DNA of 64,000 nt from the NCBI GenBank assembly GCA_964610155.1, contig CAZSUY010000003.1, forward strand, positions 80,495 through 144,494. Reading direction: 5' to 3'. Of this stretch, positions 8,489 through 16,860 are shown in pieces (positions within the stretch are counted from its first letter, which is position 1; every line of letters starts with the position of its first letter). Under the pieces are notes generated by a model. The model ran no database searches, had not been told where the DNA came from, and worked only from the letters and a program-made list of their open reading frames with translations. Made by a program: the position numbers and the translations under genes. Source of the stretch: JAFGBM01 sp964610155 (GTDB lineage: Bacteria; Actinomycetota; Actinomycetes; Actinomycetales; Demequinaceae).

Positions 8489-9334
8489 ATGAGCGAAGAG
8501 CAGACCCCGAGCGCACCCCTTCCCCGAGTCGCGATCATCGGCGGCGGGGTGATGGGGGGGACCCTGATCAGCGCCCTCAGGGCCACGGGGTGGCCAGACT
8601 CGAGCATTGCCCTTGCCGAAAAGGATCCGGAAAGGGCCGCCACCCTTAGGAAGCTCCACGGCATCGAGGTGGGCTCGAAACTGACCAAGGTGGTCAAGGG
8701 GGCCGAGGTCGTCGTCATCGCGGTCAAACCCCAGGACGTGAAGATTACGCTCAAAGAACTCGCGAATGCCCTCGAGCCCGATGCCCTCGTTCTCACCATT
8801 GCCGCCGCGTTGCCCACCTCCTTCTATGAAGCGAACCTGCCGTCAGGTACCCCCGTCATCCGGGCCATGCCCAACACCCCCTCTATCGTCGCCCAGGGTG
8901 CCACCGCCATCGCCGGGGGCAAGCACGCAACCGACGAGCACTTCATTACCGTTCTGTCCTTGCTCCGGGCTACCGGCATGGTGATCAAGGTCCCGGAGGA
9001 GGCCCTAGACGCGGTTACCGCGGTGTCCGGCTCCGGTCCGGCCTACTTCTACGCCGTAGTCGAAGCCCTAACGGAGGCGGGCGTCGCTCAAGGCCTCGAC
9101 CGCATCCTCGCCACAGAGTTAGCCACCCAAACGTTCGTCGGTGCCTCCCGACTCCTGGTCGAGAGCGGCGAAACCCCCCAAGGCCTGCGCAAGCGGGTGT
9201 CCTCCCCAGGTGGCACGACCATCGCGGCCCTCGACGCCATGACTCACGCAGGCCTTCAGGACGTTATTAGCGCTGGGGCCAAGGCCGCCGCAGCCCGAGC
9301 CCGAGAGATGGCGGCAGAACTCCAGGAAGACTAG
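8489..9334 (+). CDS. proC: Pyrroline-5-carboxylate reductase
   Basis: This 281-residue enzyme catalyses the last step of proline synthesis, NAD(P)H-dependent reduction of pyrroline-5-carboxylate, in the cytoplasm. The Rossmann motif IIGGGVMGGTL is at residues 15-25. Family blocks include MPNTPSIVAQGATAIAGG, VSGSGPAYFYAVVEAL and the C-terminal signature RVSSPGGTTIAALDAM. Length matches the family (260-285). ATG start at 8489. It was probably next to the permease before the cassette insertion. Confidence 0.96.
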   Translation: MSEEQTPSAPLPRVAIIGGGVMGGTLISALRATGWPDSSIALAEKDPERAATLRKLHGIEVGSKLTKVVKGAEVVVIAVKPQDVKITLKELANALEPDALVLTIAAALPTSFYEANLPSGTPVIRAMPNTPSIVAQGATAIAGGKHATDEHFITVLSLLRATGMVIKVPEEALDAVTAVSGSGPAYFYAVVEALTEAGVAQGLDRILATELATQTFVGASRLLVESGETPQGLRKRVSSPGGTTIAALDAMTHAGLQDVISAGAKAAAARAREMAAELQED

Positions 9335-9368
9335 CGCGCCTGATGGCCATCGTGCGGAATGCGCCACA

Positions 9369-9399
9369 TTTACCGAACCCCTAGCTTGTATTCGGTGAA
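9369..9399. promoter_or_regulatory. Inverted repeat upstream of the amidase gene
   Basis: TTTACCGAA and TTCGGTGAA form a 9-bp inverted repeat with a 13-bp spacer, 21 bp before the amidase start. It could be an operator or overlap the promoter. A Shine-Dalgarno GAAGGT lies just before ATG 9420. No regulator is assigned. Confidence 0.4.
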
Positions 9400-9419
9400 C
9401 GTAAGGCATCATTGAAGGT

Positions 9420-12164
9420 ATGCGTCGTCGAGCTGTTGTTACCGCTTCCCTGCTGACCCTCACCGCTTGCGCCTTAGGTACCTTGGCTTTGGTCTCGGCC
9501 CAAAACCAACAGGAGGAACCCTCAGAGGCGTCGCTTGGCGTTCCGGAGAATATCGAGATAGCAGTTCCGCTCAAGGCGATCTCCGATGAAGGGCTCCATC
9601 AACCAGGAGCGCTCGAACCACTCTCATCCGAAGTCGAACTCGCAAATCCCGACACTGTGGACTACCCCCTTGTTGCCCTGACCGACCTCCTGGACCTCGA
9701 CCCCTCGATCCCCTACGTCATCGGGGTGACCTGGGAGGAGTCAGGACCGATCGCTGTCGATGCTCGATATCAAGCCGAGGAGGAATGGCAACCCTGGGAA
9801 CGTGTCGACATCGACAGTTGGGACCCGGGCGAGGGTGACCCAAACAACCAGGGCACCGAGCCATACCTAGCGATGAACGCCACCGCCGTTCAGTTCCGTG
9901 TCTCGTCCGATTCAGGGGTGCCTCCTGAGTTGACAGTCAGAATCTTTTCCTCCGAGTTGGTCCCCGCCGCCGAGGCCGGAGGAGTCGCCGAAGGCGAGCA
10001 TCGTGTCGCGACGGTACCGAACTCGGTCCACGAAGCTGTATCTGTAGTCTCCTCCGTCGCGCCGGTTCCGCCGGTGGACAATCCGCAGCCGGTTATCCAC
10101 CTGAGGGCCGAATGGTCACCTCGTCCTCCGAGTGGGATCTTCGATATCGGAACCGTTGAAGGTGCCGTCATCCACCACACCGCGGGGACCAACAACTACT
10201 ACGCCTCCAACGTGCCTGCGATCCTCAGAGGGATTCAGAACTACCATATGGACGCGCGGGGCTGGTTCGACACCGGCTATAACTTCCTCATCGACAAATA
10301 TGGCCGGATCTGGGAGGGACGAGCAGGAGGAATCGAGAACACCATATGGGGAGTGCACTCGCATTCGTTCAACAGAATCGCAACCGGGGTGTCCGTCATG
10401 GGTAACTACGACCTCGTTCAGCCACCCTCTGCCGCCGTCACCGCCCTCATCAGTTTCCTCGCATGGAAACTGACGCTCCACGGTGTGTCGGCGGACGGGT
10501 CAATGTACAACTACCTCAGCGGATACGCTCCGGCAATCATCACCCATCGTGATGTTCCGGAGGCCTCCACCTCATGCCCCGGAAGGTACCTCTATGCGCT
10601 ACTCTCAGGCATCCGGGCGGCCGTCGTCGCCAAGCAAGACCTCCCCTCCCTCGAGTTGAGCGTCGATGCGACGGGAGACGGCCTGGGCGACGTCGCCCGA
10701 CTTCAGGATGGCATCGTCACGGTATACACGCCGGGAACCATCTGGGCCGTCGAGGATGCCTCGCACCTCCCCGGGCCCGATAATCTCCTGTTCGATGCCC
10801 TAACCGAGGGACCCTCACTTGCCGACGGTGGCGGTACGGACGTCATCGCTCAGGAGACGACGACGGGACGTCTCTACCGGCTCCCGTCCGGTGGGCATGC
10901 CGAGTTGATTTCGACTGTGCCGCTCCCTGGGTCTGTAGGCGCAACCGTCGTCCTCAACCCGGGTGACGTGACGGGCGATGAACACGTGGATCTTGTCAGC
11001 GTGGACATGCTCACCGGAAACGTTCAGATCTGGGCCGGCGATGGTACAGGAAGGGTGGCGGCTCCGGTTTCCACCGCGAGCGGGTGGGGTGTGGTGGCTG
11101 CCGTGACCGCACCTGGGGACATCAGCGGCGATGGAAACCCCGACCTCGTGACGATCCTTGCGAACGGAAACCTGCGGCTCGTGCGTGGCAATGGATCCGG
11201 TGGATTTACCCTCGCCGCGGCCCTCCCTGGTAATTGGAGCGACTTCCGGCACATCGTGGGAGTCTCCGACCGCACGGGAGATGGCATCCGGGACCTCGTC
11301 GCCTGGAATATCACGACGGGGGAGACCCGCACCATCGTGGGTGGGGCCAGCGGCCCGACGGGAGAGTCCCAGATCTGGGCCGACCCCCAGTTGACGAGGC
11401 CTCGAGAATTCGGATCCATCGACTGGGCGTCGGAGGCTGGATCGTCGCTTGTGGCATTGAATCCCCGCTTCGAGTACTGGGCCTATAGCGGACTCCCCTA
11501 CGCGAAGGCGACCCTCTGGCCTACCGGCCTGACGCTCGACGCTCCAGACGCCGTATCGGCCGCGATCGTTGGCGATGTCGACGGGAATGGGCTTGCCGAC
11601 CTCGTCACGGTCGACACCAGCGGCCGTCTTTGGCTTCACCCGTCCGAAGGGGCTGAGTTCGGCGATCCGATCGAGATCGCGAACCCGGACGACGAATTCA
11701 CCAATTGGGCCGGATATTCGAGCATCGCGGGGGCAGGAGACATCAACTTCGATGGGAGGCCCGACCTCGTGGCCGTCGAGGGCGATGGCGATGTGGTCGT
11801 CTTCCCGTGGTCGACTACCGACCCCTCGACGCTCCAGTTTGTCCGCGTGGTCGCGCGCGGCTTCGTGGGATACGAGGCCCTGGGAACCGGGTCGTGGGGC
11901 CCGAACCGCGTCTCCGACCTCCTTGCCATCGGGCCATCTGGTGATGTCATCCTGCTCGAGGGAAAAGGCCTGACGGGTTCGCGTCTCGTGGGGACCATCA
12001 GCACCGGTTGGGACGCGTCCACAGAGTTTTGGGCGTTTGGGATCGGCGAGCCCGGTGAGGCCGCCGGGGTGGTGGCGTACGCGCCGGGAACGGGTACGTT
12101 CGAGTACTACACTTGGAGCACCGGCGGCGAGTGGACGCTCAACGCCGACGCGGTCGGCGGATAG
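9420..12164 (+). CDS. Secreted PGRP-type N-acetylmuramoyl-L-alanine amidase with FG-GAP/VCBS repeats
   Basis: This 914-residue exported protein has a signal peptide at residues 1-28. The Amidase_2/PGRP domain (about residues 225-390) shows VIHHTAGTNNYY, GYNFLIDKYGRIWEGR, GVSVMGNYD and ITHRDVPEASTSCPG, so the zinc ligands (His of VIHHT, His of THRDV, Cys of SCPG) are present. The C-terminal half has at least five calcium-type FG-GAP repeats such as GDVTGDEHVDLV, GDISGDGNPDLV, GDVDGNGLADLV and GDINFDGRPDLV, probably a beta-propeller. It should cleave the amide between muramic acid and the stem peptide in the wall. This is a common actinobacterial architecture. Confidence 0.94.
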   Translation: MRRRAVVTASLLTLTACALGTLALVSAQNQQEEPSEASLGVPENIEIAVPLKAISDEGLHQPGALEPLSSEVELANPDTVDYPLVALTDLLDLDPSIPYVIGVTWEESGPIAVDARYQAEEEWQPWERVDIDSWDPGEGDPNNQGTEPYLAMNATAVQFRVSSDSGVPPELTVRIFSSELVPAAEAGGVAEGEHRVATVPNSVHEAVSVVSSVAPVPPVDNPQPVIHLRAEWSPRPPSGIFDIGTVEGAVIHHTAGTNNYYASNVPAILRGIQNYHMDARGWFDTGYNFLIDKYGRIWEGRAGGIENTIWGVHSHSFNRIATGVSVMGNYDLVQPPSAAVTALISFLAWKLTLHGVSADGSMYNYLSGYAPAIITHRDVPEASTSCPGRYLYALLSGIRAAVVAKQDLPSLELSVDATGDGLGDVARLQDGIVTVYTPGTIWAVEDASHLPGPDNLLFDALTEGPSLADGGGTDVIAQETTTGRLYRLPSGGHAELISTVPLPGSVGATVVLNPGDVTGDEHVDLVSVDMLTGNVQIWAGDGTGRVAAPVSTASGWGVVAAVTAPGDISGDGNPDLVTILANGNLRLVRGNGSGGFTLAAALPGNWSDFRHIVGVSDRTGDGIRDLVAWNITTGETRTIVGGASGPTGESQIWADPQLTRPREFGSIDWASEAGSSLVALNPRFEYWAYSGLPYAKATLWPTGLTLDAPDAVSAAIVGDVDGNGLADLVTVDTSGRLWLHPSEGAEFGDPIEIANPDDEFTNWAGYSSIAGAGDINFDGRPDLVAVEGDGDVVVFPWSTTDPSTLQFVRVVARGFVGYEALGTGSWGPNRVSDLLAIGPSGDVILLEGKGLTGSRLVGTISTGWDASTEFWAFGIGEPGEAAGVVAYAPGTGTFEYYTWSTGGEWTLNADAVGG

Positions 12165-12201
12165 GCCCCCTCTTCTGTGGCAGCTAGACCGCTAGTCTGA
12201 C

Positions 12202-12828
12202 GTGGTGAGCGCCCTCGACCGCCTGGCCTGCTCCCTTGGGCGACGCGACGAGATTCCAAACATCGAACTTGCGGAATCCCTCCTCGCCACCCGAGACGAG
12301 GAAGGTATCCAGGAACTGGTCGACGCCCTCGCAGCTGGCCCCGCCCCGGTGGCCGCGGACGCCATCAAGGTGCTTTACGAGATCGGCGAGCGCGATCCGT
12401 CTCTCATCGCTCCCTATGCCGCCGAGTTCGCCGCCCTCCTGTCCGTAAAGAACAATCGCTTGGTCTGGGGAGCCGCCTCCGCCCTTCATGCGATATCGCT
12501 CGGCGCTCCCACTGCCGTCGCTCCCCACCTCCGCTCCCTCATAGACGCTGTCTCCCGCGGCTCGGTTATCACCCAAGACCGCGGGATCGGGGCGATCGCG
12601 AACGCCGCGATGGGTGACGAGGCCTCAATCGACTTCCTCCTCGACCACCTTAGAACCTGCGGAGCGAAGTATGTGCCCCTGCGCGGCGAATACTCACTCC
12701 CCGCCATCACACCTGTCAACGCAACGCGGTTCGCCTCCGTGGTCGCCGGTCGGCTCGAGGAACAGTCGACCGGAGGGCGTACCCGCCTGGTCCGGCTCCT
12801 CCGCGTCATCGAAGCGCTCCTCCAGTAG
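12202..12828 (+). CDS. HEAT-repeat-like protein, unknown function
   Basis: This 208-residue all-helical protein has repeated amphipathic pairs such as AADAIKVLYEIGERDPSLIAPYAAEFAALL and a following VWGAASALHAISLGAPTAVAPHLRSL unit, as in HEAT-like scaffolds. There is no signal peptide or transmembrane segment, so it is cytoplasmic. The GTG at 12202 or 12205 is the likely start. It follows the amidase by 37 bp and could be co-transcribed. No partner can be named. Confidence 0.7.
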   Translation: MVSALDRLACSLGRRDEIPNIELAESLLATRDEEGIQELVDALAAGPAPVAADAIKVLYEIGERDPSLIAPYAAEFAALLSVKNNRLVWGAASALHAISLGAPTAVAPHLRSLIDAVSRGSVITQDRGIGAIANAAMGDEASIDFLLDHLRTCGAKYVPLRGEYSLPAITPVNATRFASVVAGRLEEQSTGGRTRLVRLLRVIEALLQ

Positions 12829-12912
12829 TTCGTCGCCGCGACGCATGGATGCCGATCCAGACACGGCGATAGGGTGAGTAACGCTCGGGGGATTCAACAC
12901 GAAAGGACATCG

Positions 12913-13386
12913 ATGTCACGCTCACGTAGGGACATGGTGCCACCACGGCCACTGACCGTTGTCGCGATCCTGGTGTTGCTGTTCTTCCTCGGGATTTCCG
13001 CGATCGTCGGGTCGATTGCCATGCTCGTACCCGATTGGTCGTTTCCCCAGGAATGGCTTGACGACGTCCCGCTAATCACGTCTTGGACTATTCCTAGCAT
13101 CGTGCTTGGGGTGGGATTCGGTCTTGGCTCGCTTGTCACGGCCTTCGGGATGCTCCGACGGTGGGAATGGACGTGGCTCGCCGGGGTCGAAAAGGCGACC
13201 GGTCGACACTGGTCTTGGCTGGCGACCATCGCGATTGGGGTCGGACAAGTCATCTGGATCTCCTTGGAACTGATCTTCCTTCCCGAGCCCTCCCCGCTCC
13301 AGGCCATCTATGGTGCCGTCGGGCTAGCCCTGGCTACGCTCCCCTGGTTCCCGTCGGCGCGGAGGTGCCTCAGCGCGAACTGCTGA
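12913..13386 (+). CDS. Small membrane protein, four predicted transmembrane segments
   Basis: This 157-residue protein has hydrophobic segments near residues 13-38, 57-82, 97-117 and 128-145 and a basic N-terminus. ATG 12913 is preferred over an upstream GTG (12874) because GAAAGGA lies 6 nt before it. No family is recognised. It lies before, but is probably not part of, the operon starting at 13486, since that has its own promoter. Confidence 0.65.
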   Translation: MSRSRRDMVPPRPLTVVAILVLLFFLGISAIVGSIAMLVPDWSFPQEWLDDVPLITSWTIPSIVLGVGFGLGSLVTAFGMLRRWEWTWLAGVEKATGRHWSWLATIAIGVGQVIWISLELIFLPEPSPLQAIYGAVGLALATLPWFPSARRCLSANC

Positions 13387-13409
13387 CCACTGCGCACCTT
13401 TGCGCTCAA

Positions 13410-13474
13410 TGTCAATTATTCTTGACATTTTGTCAACATCGCTATACATTCGTTATTGTCAACAATCTTTGACA
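13410..13474 (+). promoter_or_regulatory. Promoter with paired TGTCAA-N6-TTGACA operators
   Basis: There are two identical-arm palindromes, TGTCAA-N6-TTGACA, at 13410-13427 and 13457-13474, plus a single TGTCAA half-site at 13431-13436. The TTGACA at 13422-13427 can be a -35 box, with TACATT at 13445-13450 (17-bp spacing) as -10. One operator then covers the -35 and the second lies just downstream of the -10. A Shine-Dalgarno AGGAG follows at 13477-13481. The XRE protein encoded four genes downstream is the natural candidate repressor. Confidence 0.8.
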
Positions 13475-13485
13475 TAGGAGTGGCG

Positions 13486-13905
13486 ATGACGTCTGAAGAG
13501 AAGAACCAGTGGGCCTATGGCGTGGCCTCGCTCGTGGTATCCGTGGCCTATTTCGTGTGGTTGGTCGCGCAAGCCCAGGACGCGCCGGCGGTCGATATTG
13601 ACTACGTGCCCGCCATGCTCTGGGCAATCGGGCTCGGAATCGTGCTCAACATCTTCGGGAGCATTGTGGCGTGTGTCACGAACCCGGCCGAGGTCGGGAA
13701 GAAGGACCAACGCGACAGGGACGTCACCCGCCGTGGCGACGCCGTGAGCTTCTACGTCTTCTCCATCGCGGCCGTCGGGCCCCTCGTCCTCGCCATGGCC
13801 GATGCCGACACGTTCTGGATCGCCAACTCCCTCTATGCCGCTTGCGCGCTCACCGCCGTCGTCGGTGTGGTCGTCAAGATCGTCTCCTACCGGAAGGGAA
13901 TCTAG
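13486..13905 (+). CDS. DUF2178-like membrane protein, tandem paralogue 1
   Basis: This 139-residue protein has four hydrophobic segments (about residues 9-27, 40-62, 85-107 and 111-130) and a conserved polar stretch around the QRDRDVTRRGD block. Its C-terminal part, MADADTFWIANSLY...KIVSYRKGI, is clearly shared with the next two genes. The ATG at 13486 follows AGGAG by 4 nt. The family commonly pairs with small XRE regulators, as here. Function unknown. Confidence 0.85.
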   Translation: MTSEEKNQWAYGVASLVVSVAYFVWLVAQAQDAPAVDIDYVPAMLWAIGLGIVLNIFGSIVACVTNPAEVGKKDQRDRDVTRRGDAVSFYVFSIAAVGPLVLAMADADTFWIANSLYAACALTAVVGVVVKIVSYRKGI

Positions 13906-13907
13906 CC

Positions 13908-14381
13908 ATGGGAAAAAAGAAAACCCCGAACTGCGACGAGGAGTGGGCGTCGATGTCGCGCGACGAAGTCTACAACTGGATCTTCGCCCTCGTCTCGCTC
14001 GTCTCGACGATCACCTATCTCGCGATCCTCGTTCCCCGCAAGATCGGGGCCCCAGCGAGCGAGGTCTCCTACGTCGCGCCCCTGCTCTGGGTGTTCGGCT
14101 GCGGAATGGTCGTCGGATTCGGCACGGCGCTCGCGGTGCGCCTCGCGGCGCCGAAGGATTCCAAGGTGCGCGACGAGCGAGACAAGGAGATCGAGCTGAT
14201 CGGCCAGTACGTCGGCTCGGGATTCGTCACGATCGGCGCCATGGCCGCCCTCGTCCTGTCCATTCTCGAAGTCGACCACTTCTGGGTCTCCAACAGCCTG
14301 TTCGTCGGCTTCCTGTTCGCCGCCGTCCTGAGTTCGTTCGCCAAGGCCGCCGCCTACCGCGGCGAGTACCCCGAGATCTAG
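13908..14381 (+). CDS. DUF2178-like membrane protein, tandem paralogue 2
   Basis: The 157-residue protein starts at ATG 13908, two nt after the previous stop. It has four membrane segments. The cytoplasmic loop carries RDERDKEIELIGQY, and VDHFWVSNSLFVGFLF and KAAAYRGEY match the neighbours. A basic N-terminus (MGKKKTP) precedes the first helix. The longer frame back to 13671 overlaps paralogue 1 and is not coding. Confidence 0.85.
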   Translation: MGKKKTPNCDEEWASMSRDEVYNWIFALVSLVSTITYLAILVPRKIGAPASEVSYVAPLLWVFGCGMVVGFGTALAVRLAAPKDSKVRDERDKEIELIGQYVGSGFVTIGAMAALVLSILEVDHFWVSNSLFVGFLFAAVLSSFAKAAAYRGEYPEI

Positions 14382-14393
14382 GAGAGAAACCCC

Positions 14394-14831
14394 ATGTCCT
14401 TCACCGAGCGAATCACCTGGACCTCCCTGGTCGTCCTGCCCGTCGTCGCCCTGACCTACTTCACTGTCGTCCTCACCCGGCTGGCCGACGCCCCCGTCGA
14501 TGAGGTCTCGTGGATCGTCCCGATGATCTGGGCGATCGGCACAGTCATCGTCGGGATGATCGCAGGTGCCATCGCTCAGGCGATTGCCGCGACCATCGCC
14601 TCCGGTGGCGAGGAGCCGGACACCGAGGGGGACGTCCGCGACAAGGAGATCGATCGCATCGGTGAGTACGCCGCACGGCACGTAACGTCGCTGGGGTGTA
14701 TGGCCGTCATCGTCCTCGCCATGCTTCGCGCCGACCACTTCTGGATCGCCAATGGGGTGTTCCTCGCCGGACTAGTCGGCGGCGTCGTGAGCGGCATCGT
14801 CAAGATCCGGGCCTACCGGAGGGGCTTCTAG
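14394..14831 (+). CDS. DUF2178-like membrane protein, tandem paralogue 3
   Basis: This 145-residue protein has four membrane segments, the VRDKEIDRIGEYAARHV loop, ADHFWIANGVFLAGLVGG and the RAYRRGF end. GGAGAG precedes ATG 14394. The three paralogues have diverged substantially, so the tandem array is old, which suggests that distinct subunits have been kept. Confidence 0.86.
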   Translation: MSFTERITWTSLVVLPVVALTYFTVVLTRLADAPVDEVSWIVPMIWAIGTVIVGMIAGAIAQAIAATIASGGEEPDTEGDVRDKEIDRIGEYAARHVTSLGCMAVIVLAMLRADHFWIANGVFLAGLVGGVVSGIVKIRAYRRGF

Positions 14832-14833
14832 CC

Positions 14834-15061
14834 ATGGGACGGCCGACGAGGGTCACCAACGCGATCCGGCAACTCCGGTTCGCGGCGGGTGAGATGACCC
14901 AGGCCGACCTCGCCGACCGCGTGGGCGTGACCCGCCAGACCATCATCGCCATCGAGCATGGACGCTATTCGCCCACCCTTGAAATGGCGTTCCAGATCGC
15001 TCGGGTCTTCGAGGTTCCCCTCGACGATGCGTTCCAGTACCCCACAACCGAGGAGCTCTGA
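14834..15061 (+). CDS. Small XRE-family (HTH_3) transcriptional regulator
   Basis: This 75-residue protein is essentially one Cro/CI-type helix-turn-helix: MTQADLADRVGVTRQTIIAI followed by EHGRYSPTLEMAFQIARVFEVPLDDAF. It starts two nt after the preceding stop, inside the operon. It is the best candidate to bind the TGTCAA-N6-TTGACA operators at 13410-13474 and repress its own operon. That link is inferred. Confidence 0.92.
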   Translation: MGRPTRVTNAIRQLRFAAGEMTQADLADRVGVTRQTIIAIEHGRYSPTLEMAFQIARVFEVPLDDAFQYPTTEEL

Positions 15062-15063
15062 TT

Positions 15064-15759
15064 ATGACCCAATACCGGGCCATGGCACGAGTCGTTGGCA
15101 TCCTGTTCTTCGCCAGCTACATCGGCGTCGCAATCGGCGCTGCCCTCATGGCGCCGGCCCTCGACCCCGAGACAGGCCTCGCCGCTATCCATGCCGACAA
15201 GCCTCGATACATCCTCGGCGTGTTGTTCGAGTTCATCAACGATGCGGCGGTGATCGGCATCGCTGTCCTGCTCTACCCGTTCCTCAAGCGAGCGGGCGAG
15301 GGCCTGGCGCTCTGGTACGTCGGGATCAGGATCCTCGAGGGCGGCATGTTCATGATCGCCAGCGCCAGCGTCCTCGCTCTCGTCGACCTCGGCGATCGCT
15401 TCGTCTCTGTGGGCTCCTCGATCGAGACTGGTTTCGAAAATGCTCGCGCGGCCGCGCTCGGACAGTACTTCGGCGCGAGCATGATGGCGACCGTCGCGTT
15501 CGTTTCCGGCGCCATCCTCCTGTACATCCTGCTGTACCGGTCGCAGATCGTCCCCCGCTTCATCGCGATCTGGGGATTCCTCGCGGTCACCGGCGTCATC
15601 GTCGTCAACGTCCTCGCCCCCGACATCACCGAGGCCTCGGGGCCGGTGCTGCTGCTCGTGATCCCGATGATCGCGAACGAACTGTTCTTGGCGGTGTGGT
15701 TCATCGTCAAGGGCCTCCGGCTTTCCGAAGACGTGTCGGTAGAAGGAGGTGCGCGATGA
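15064..15759 (+). CDS. DUF4386 family membrane protein
   Basis: This 231-residue protein has six hydrophobic segments. The start YRAMARVVGILFFASYIGVA and the overall layout match the DUF4386 family, which is common in Actinobacteria and Firmicutes and has no known function. ATG at 15064, two nt after the XRE stop. Its stop overlaps the next ATG (ATGA), with a strong AGAAGGAGGT Shine-Dalgarno just upstream. Confidence 0.85.
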   Translation: MTQYRAMARVVGILFFASYIGVAIGAALMAPALDPETGLAAIHADKPRYILGVLFEFINDAAVIGIAVLLYPFLKRAGEGLALWYVGIRILEGGMFMIASASVLALVDLGDRFVSVGSSIETGFENARAAALGQYFGASMMATVAFVSGAILLYILLYRSQIVPRFIAIWGFLAVTGVIVVNVLAPDITEASGPVLLLVIPMIANELFLAVWFIVKGLRLSEDVSVEGGAR

Positions 15760-16736
15760 AGGCTTGGATTCACCACAAGTACGGCCCGCCCGACATTCTC
15801 GAGTTGAAGGACGCTGAGGTTCCGGCAGTCACCGATGACGAAGTGCTCGTCAAGGTCCGGGCCTGCGCCGTCAACCCCTACGACTGGCACATGCTTCGTG
15901 GGGATCCCCGCCTCTTTCGGCCCATGCTCGGAGGCCTCCGTGGCCCTCGGAAGGGCTGGATCCCCGGCGCCGATGTCGCTGGCGTCGTCGAGTCGGTCGG
16001 CCCAGCCGTCACGAAGTTCTCGATTGGAGACGAGGTCTATGGGGAGCCGGGGAGGGGAGGCTTCGCCGAGTTCGTCAGTGTGAAGGAGGAGGCCCTCGCC
16101 CATATGCCCAAGGGTCTGTCGTTCGAGGAGGCCTCGGGAGTCCCCATGACCCTCTTGACGGCGCTCCAGGGGCTCCGGGATCACGGGCGCCTCAAGAAGG
16201 GGCAGAGCGTGCTCATCAACGGCGCGGGCGGGGGAATCGGTACCTTCGCGATCCAGCTTGCCAAGGTCCTGGGCGCGGGTGAGATCGCGGCCGTGTGCGG
16301 ACCCGACAAGGCGAAGCTCGTGCGCTCCCTTGGGGCCACGCGGGTGTTCGACTACACGACCGAGGACTTCACCCACTCGGGCGAGCGGTACGACATCGTC
16401 TTCGACACCGTGGCCAACCGCAGCCTGTCGTCGTTGCGTCGCGCGCTTGCTCCTCGCGGAACCCTCATCCTCTGCGGCGGCGGGAAGCAAGGCACGCTGG
16501 TCGGACCCATCCCGACCCTGTTGCGCGCGATGCTCCTCAACTTCGTCGTCCGCAAACGCCTTGTATCCTTCGTGGCCAAGACCACGAGTACCGACCTCGA
16601 GCACGCCGACACACTCATCGAGGCGGGCAAGCTCAGGTCGGTCGTCGGTCGCACCTTCCCCTTCGCCCAGGCGCCGGAGGCGATCCGGTTCCTCGAGGAG
16701 GGCCACGCCACCGGGAAGATCGTCGTCACCATGTAG
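15756..16736 (+). CDS. NAD(P)-dependent alcohol dehydrogenase / quinone oxidoreductase (MDR superfamily)
   Basis: This 326-residue medium-chain dehydrogenase/reductase opens with MKAWIHHKYGPPDILEL. VKVRACAVNPYDWHMLRGDP and the Rossmann motif NGAGGGIGTFAIQLAKVLGA follow, and the C-terminus is HATGKIVVTM. The four structural-zinc cysteines are absent, which points to the zeta-crystallin-like quinone oxidoreductase branch. Perfect Shine-Dalgarno AGAAGGAGG 6 nt before ATG 15756. The longer open frame back to 14958 overlaps the DUF4386 gene and is a shadow. Confidence 0.92.
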   Translation: MKAWIHHKYGPPDILELKDAEVPAVTDDEVLVKVRACAVNPYDWHMLRGDPRLFRPMLGGLRGPRKGWIPGADVAGVVESVGPAVTKFSIGDEVYGEPGRGGFAEFVSVKEEALAHMPKGLSFEEASGVPMTLLTALQGLRDHGRLKKGQSVLINGAGGGIGTFAIQLAKVLGAGEIAAVCGPDKAKLVRSLGATRVFDYTTEDFTHSGERYDIVFDTVANRSLSSLRRALAPRGTLILCGGGKQGTLVGPIPTLLRAMLLNFVVRKRLVSFVAKTTSTDLEHADTLIEAGKLRSVVGRTFPFAQAPEAIRFLEEGHATGKIVVTM

Positions 16737-16760
16737 CCCACCCGTCCATTCACCCAAGTT

Positions 16761-16797
16761 TCGGGGCCATCCCCGATCGCCGCGGAAGGTCCGCGGC
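16761..16797 (+). terminator. Pair of intercistronic hairpins
   Basis: TCGGGG-N4-CCCCGA (16761-16776) is followed by an 8-bp stem with a 3-nt loop, GCCGCGGA/TCCGCGGC (16779-16797). No T-run follows, so partial termination or transcript stabilisation between the oxidoreductase and MMPL genes is more likely than full termination. Confidence 0.5.
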
Positions 16798-16860
16798 AAA
16801 GCCACCATCGCCGTGCCGGCGTCGAACGGTGGTCGAGCCTTGCCAAAAACAGGAGAGAAC

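Noticed and set aside
8012..8659. N-terminal extension of the restriction enzyme frame (216 more residues)
   Set aside because: The extra part is the antisense of the permease repeat and of proC; it is Arg/Gly-rich shadow sequence and the conserved protein starts at MDGAKRYLEDI.
13902..14738. Long Asp/Gly-rich minus-strand open frame
   Set aside because: It mirrors the three membrane-protein genes; the composition is the shadow of high-GC codons.
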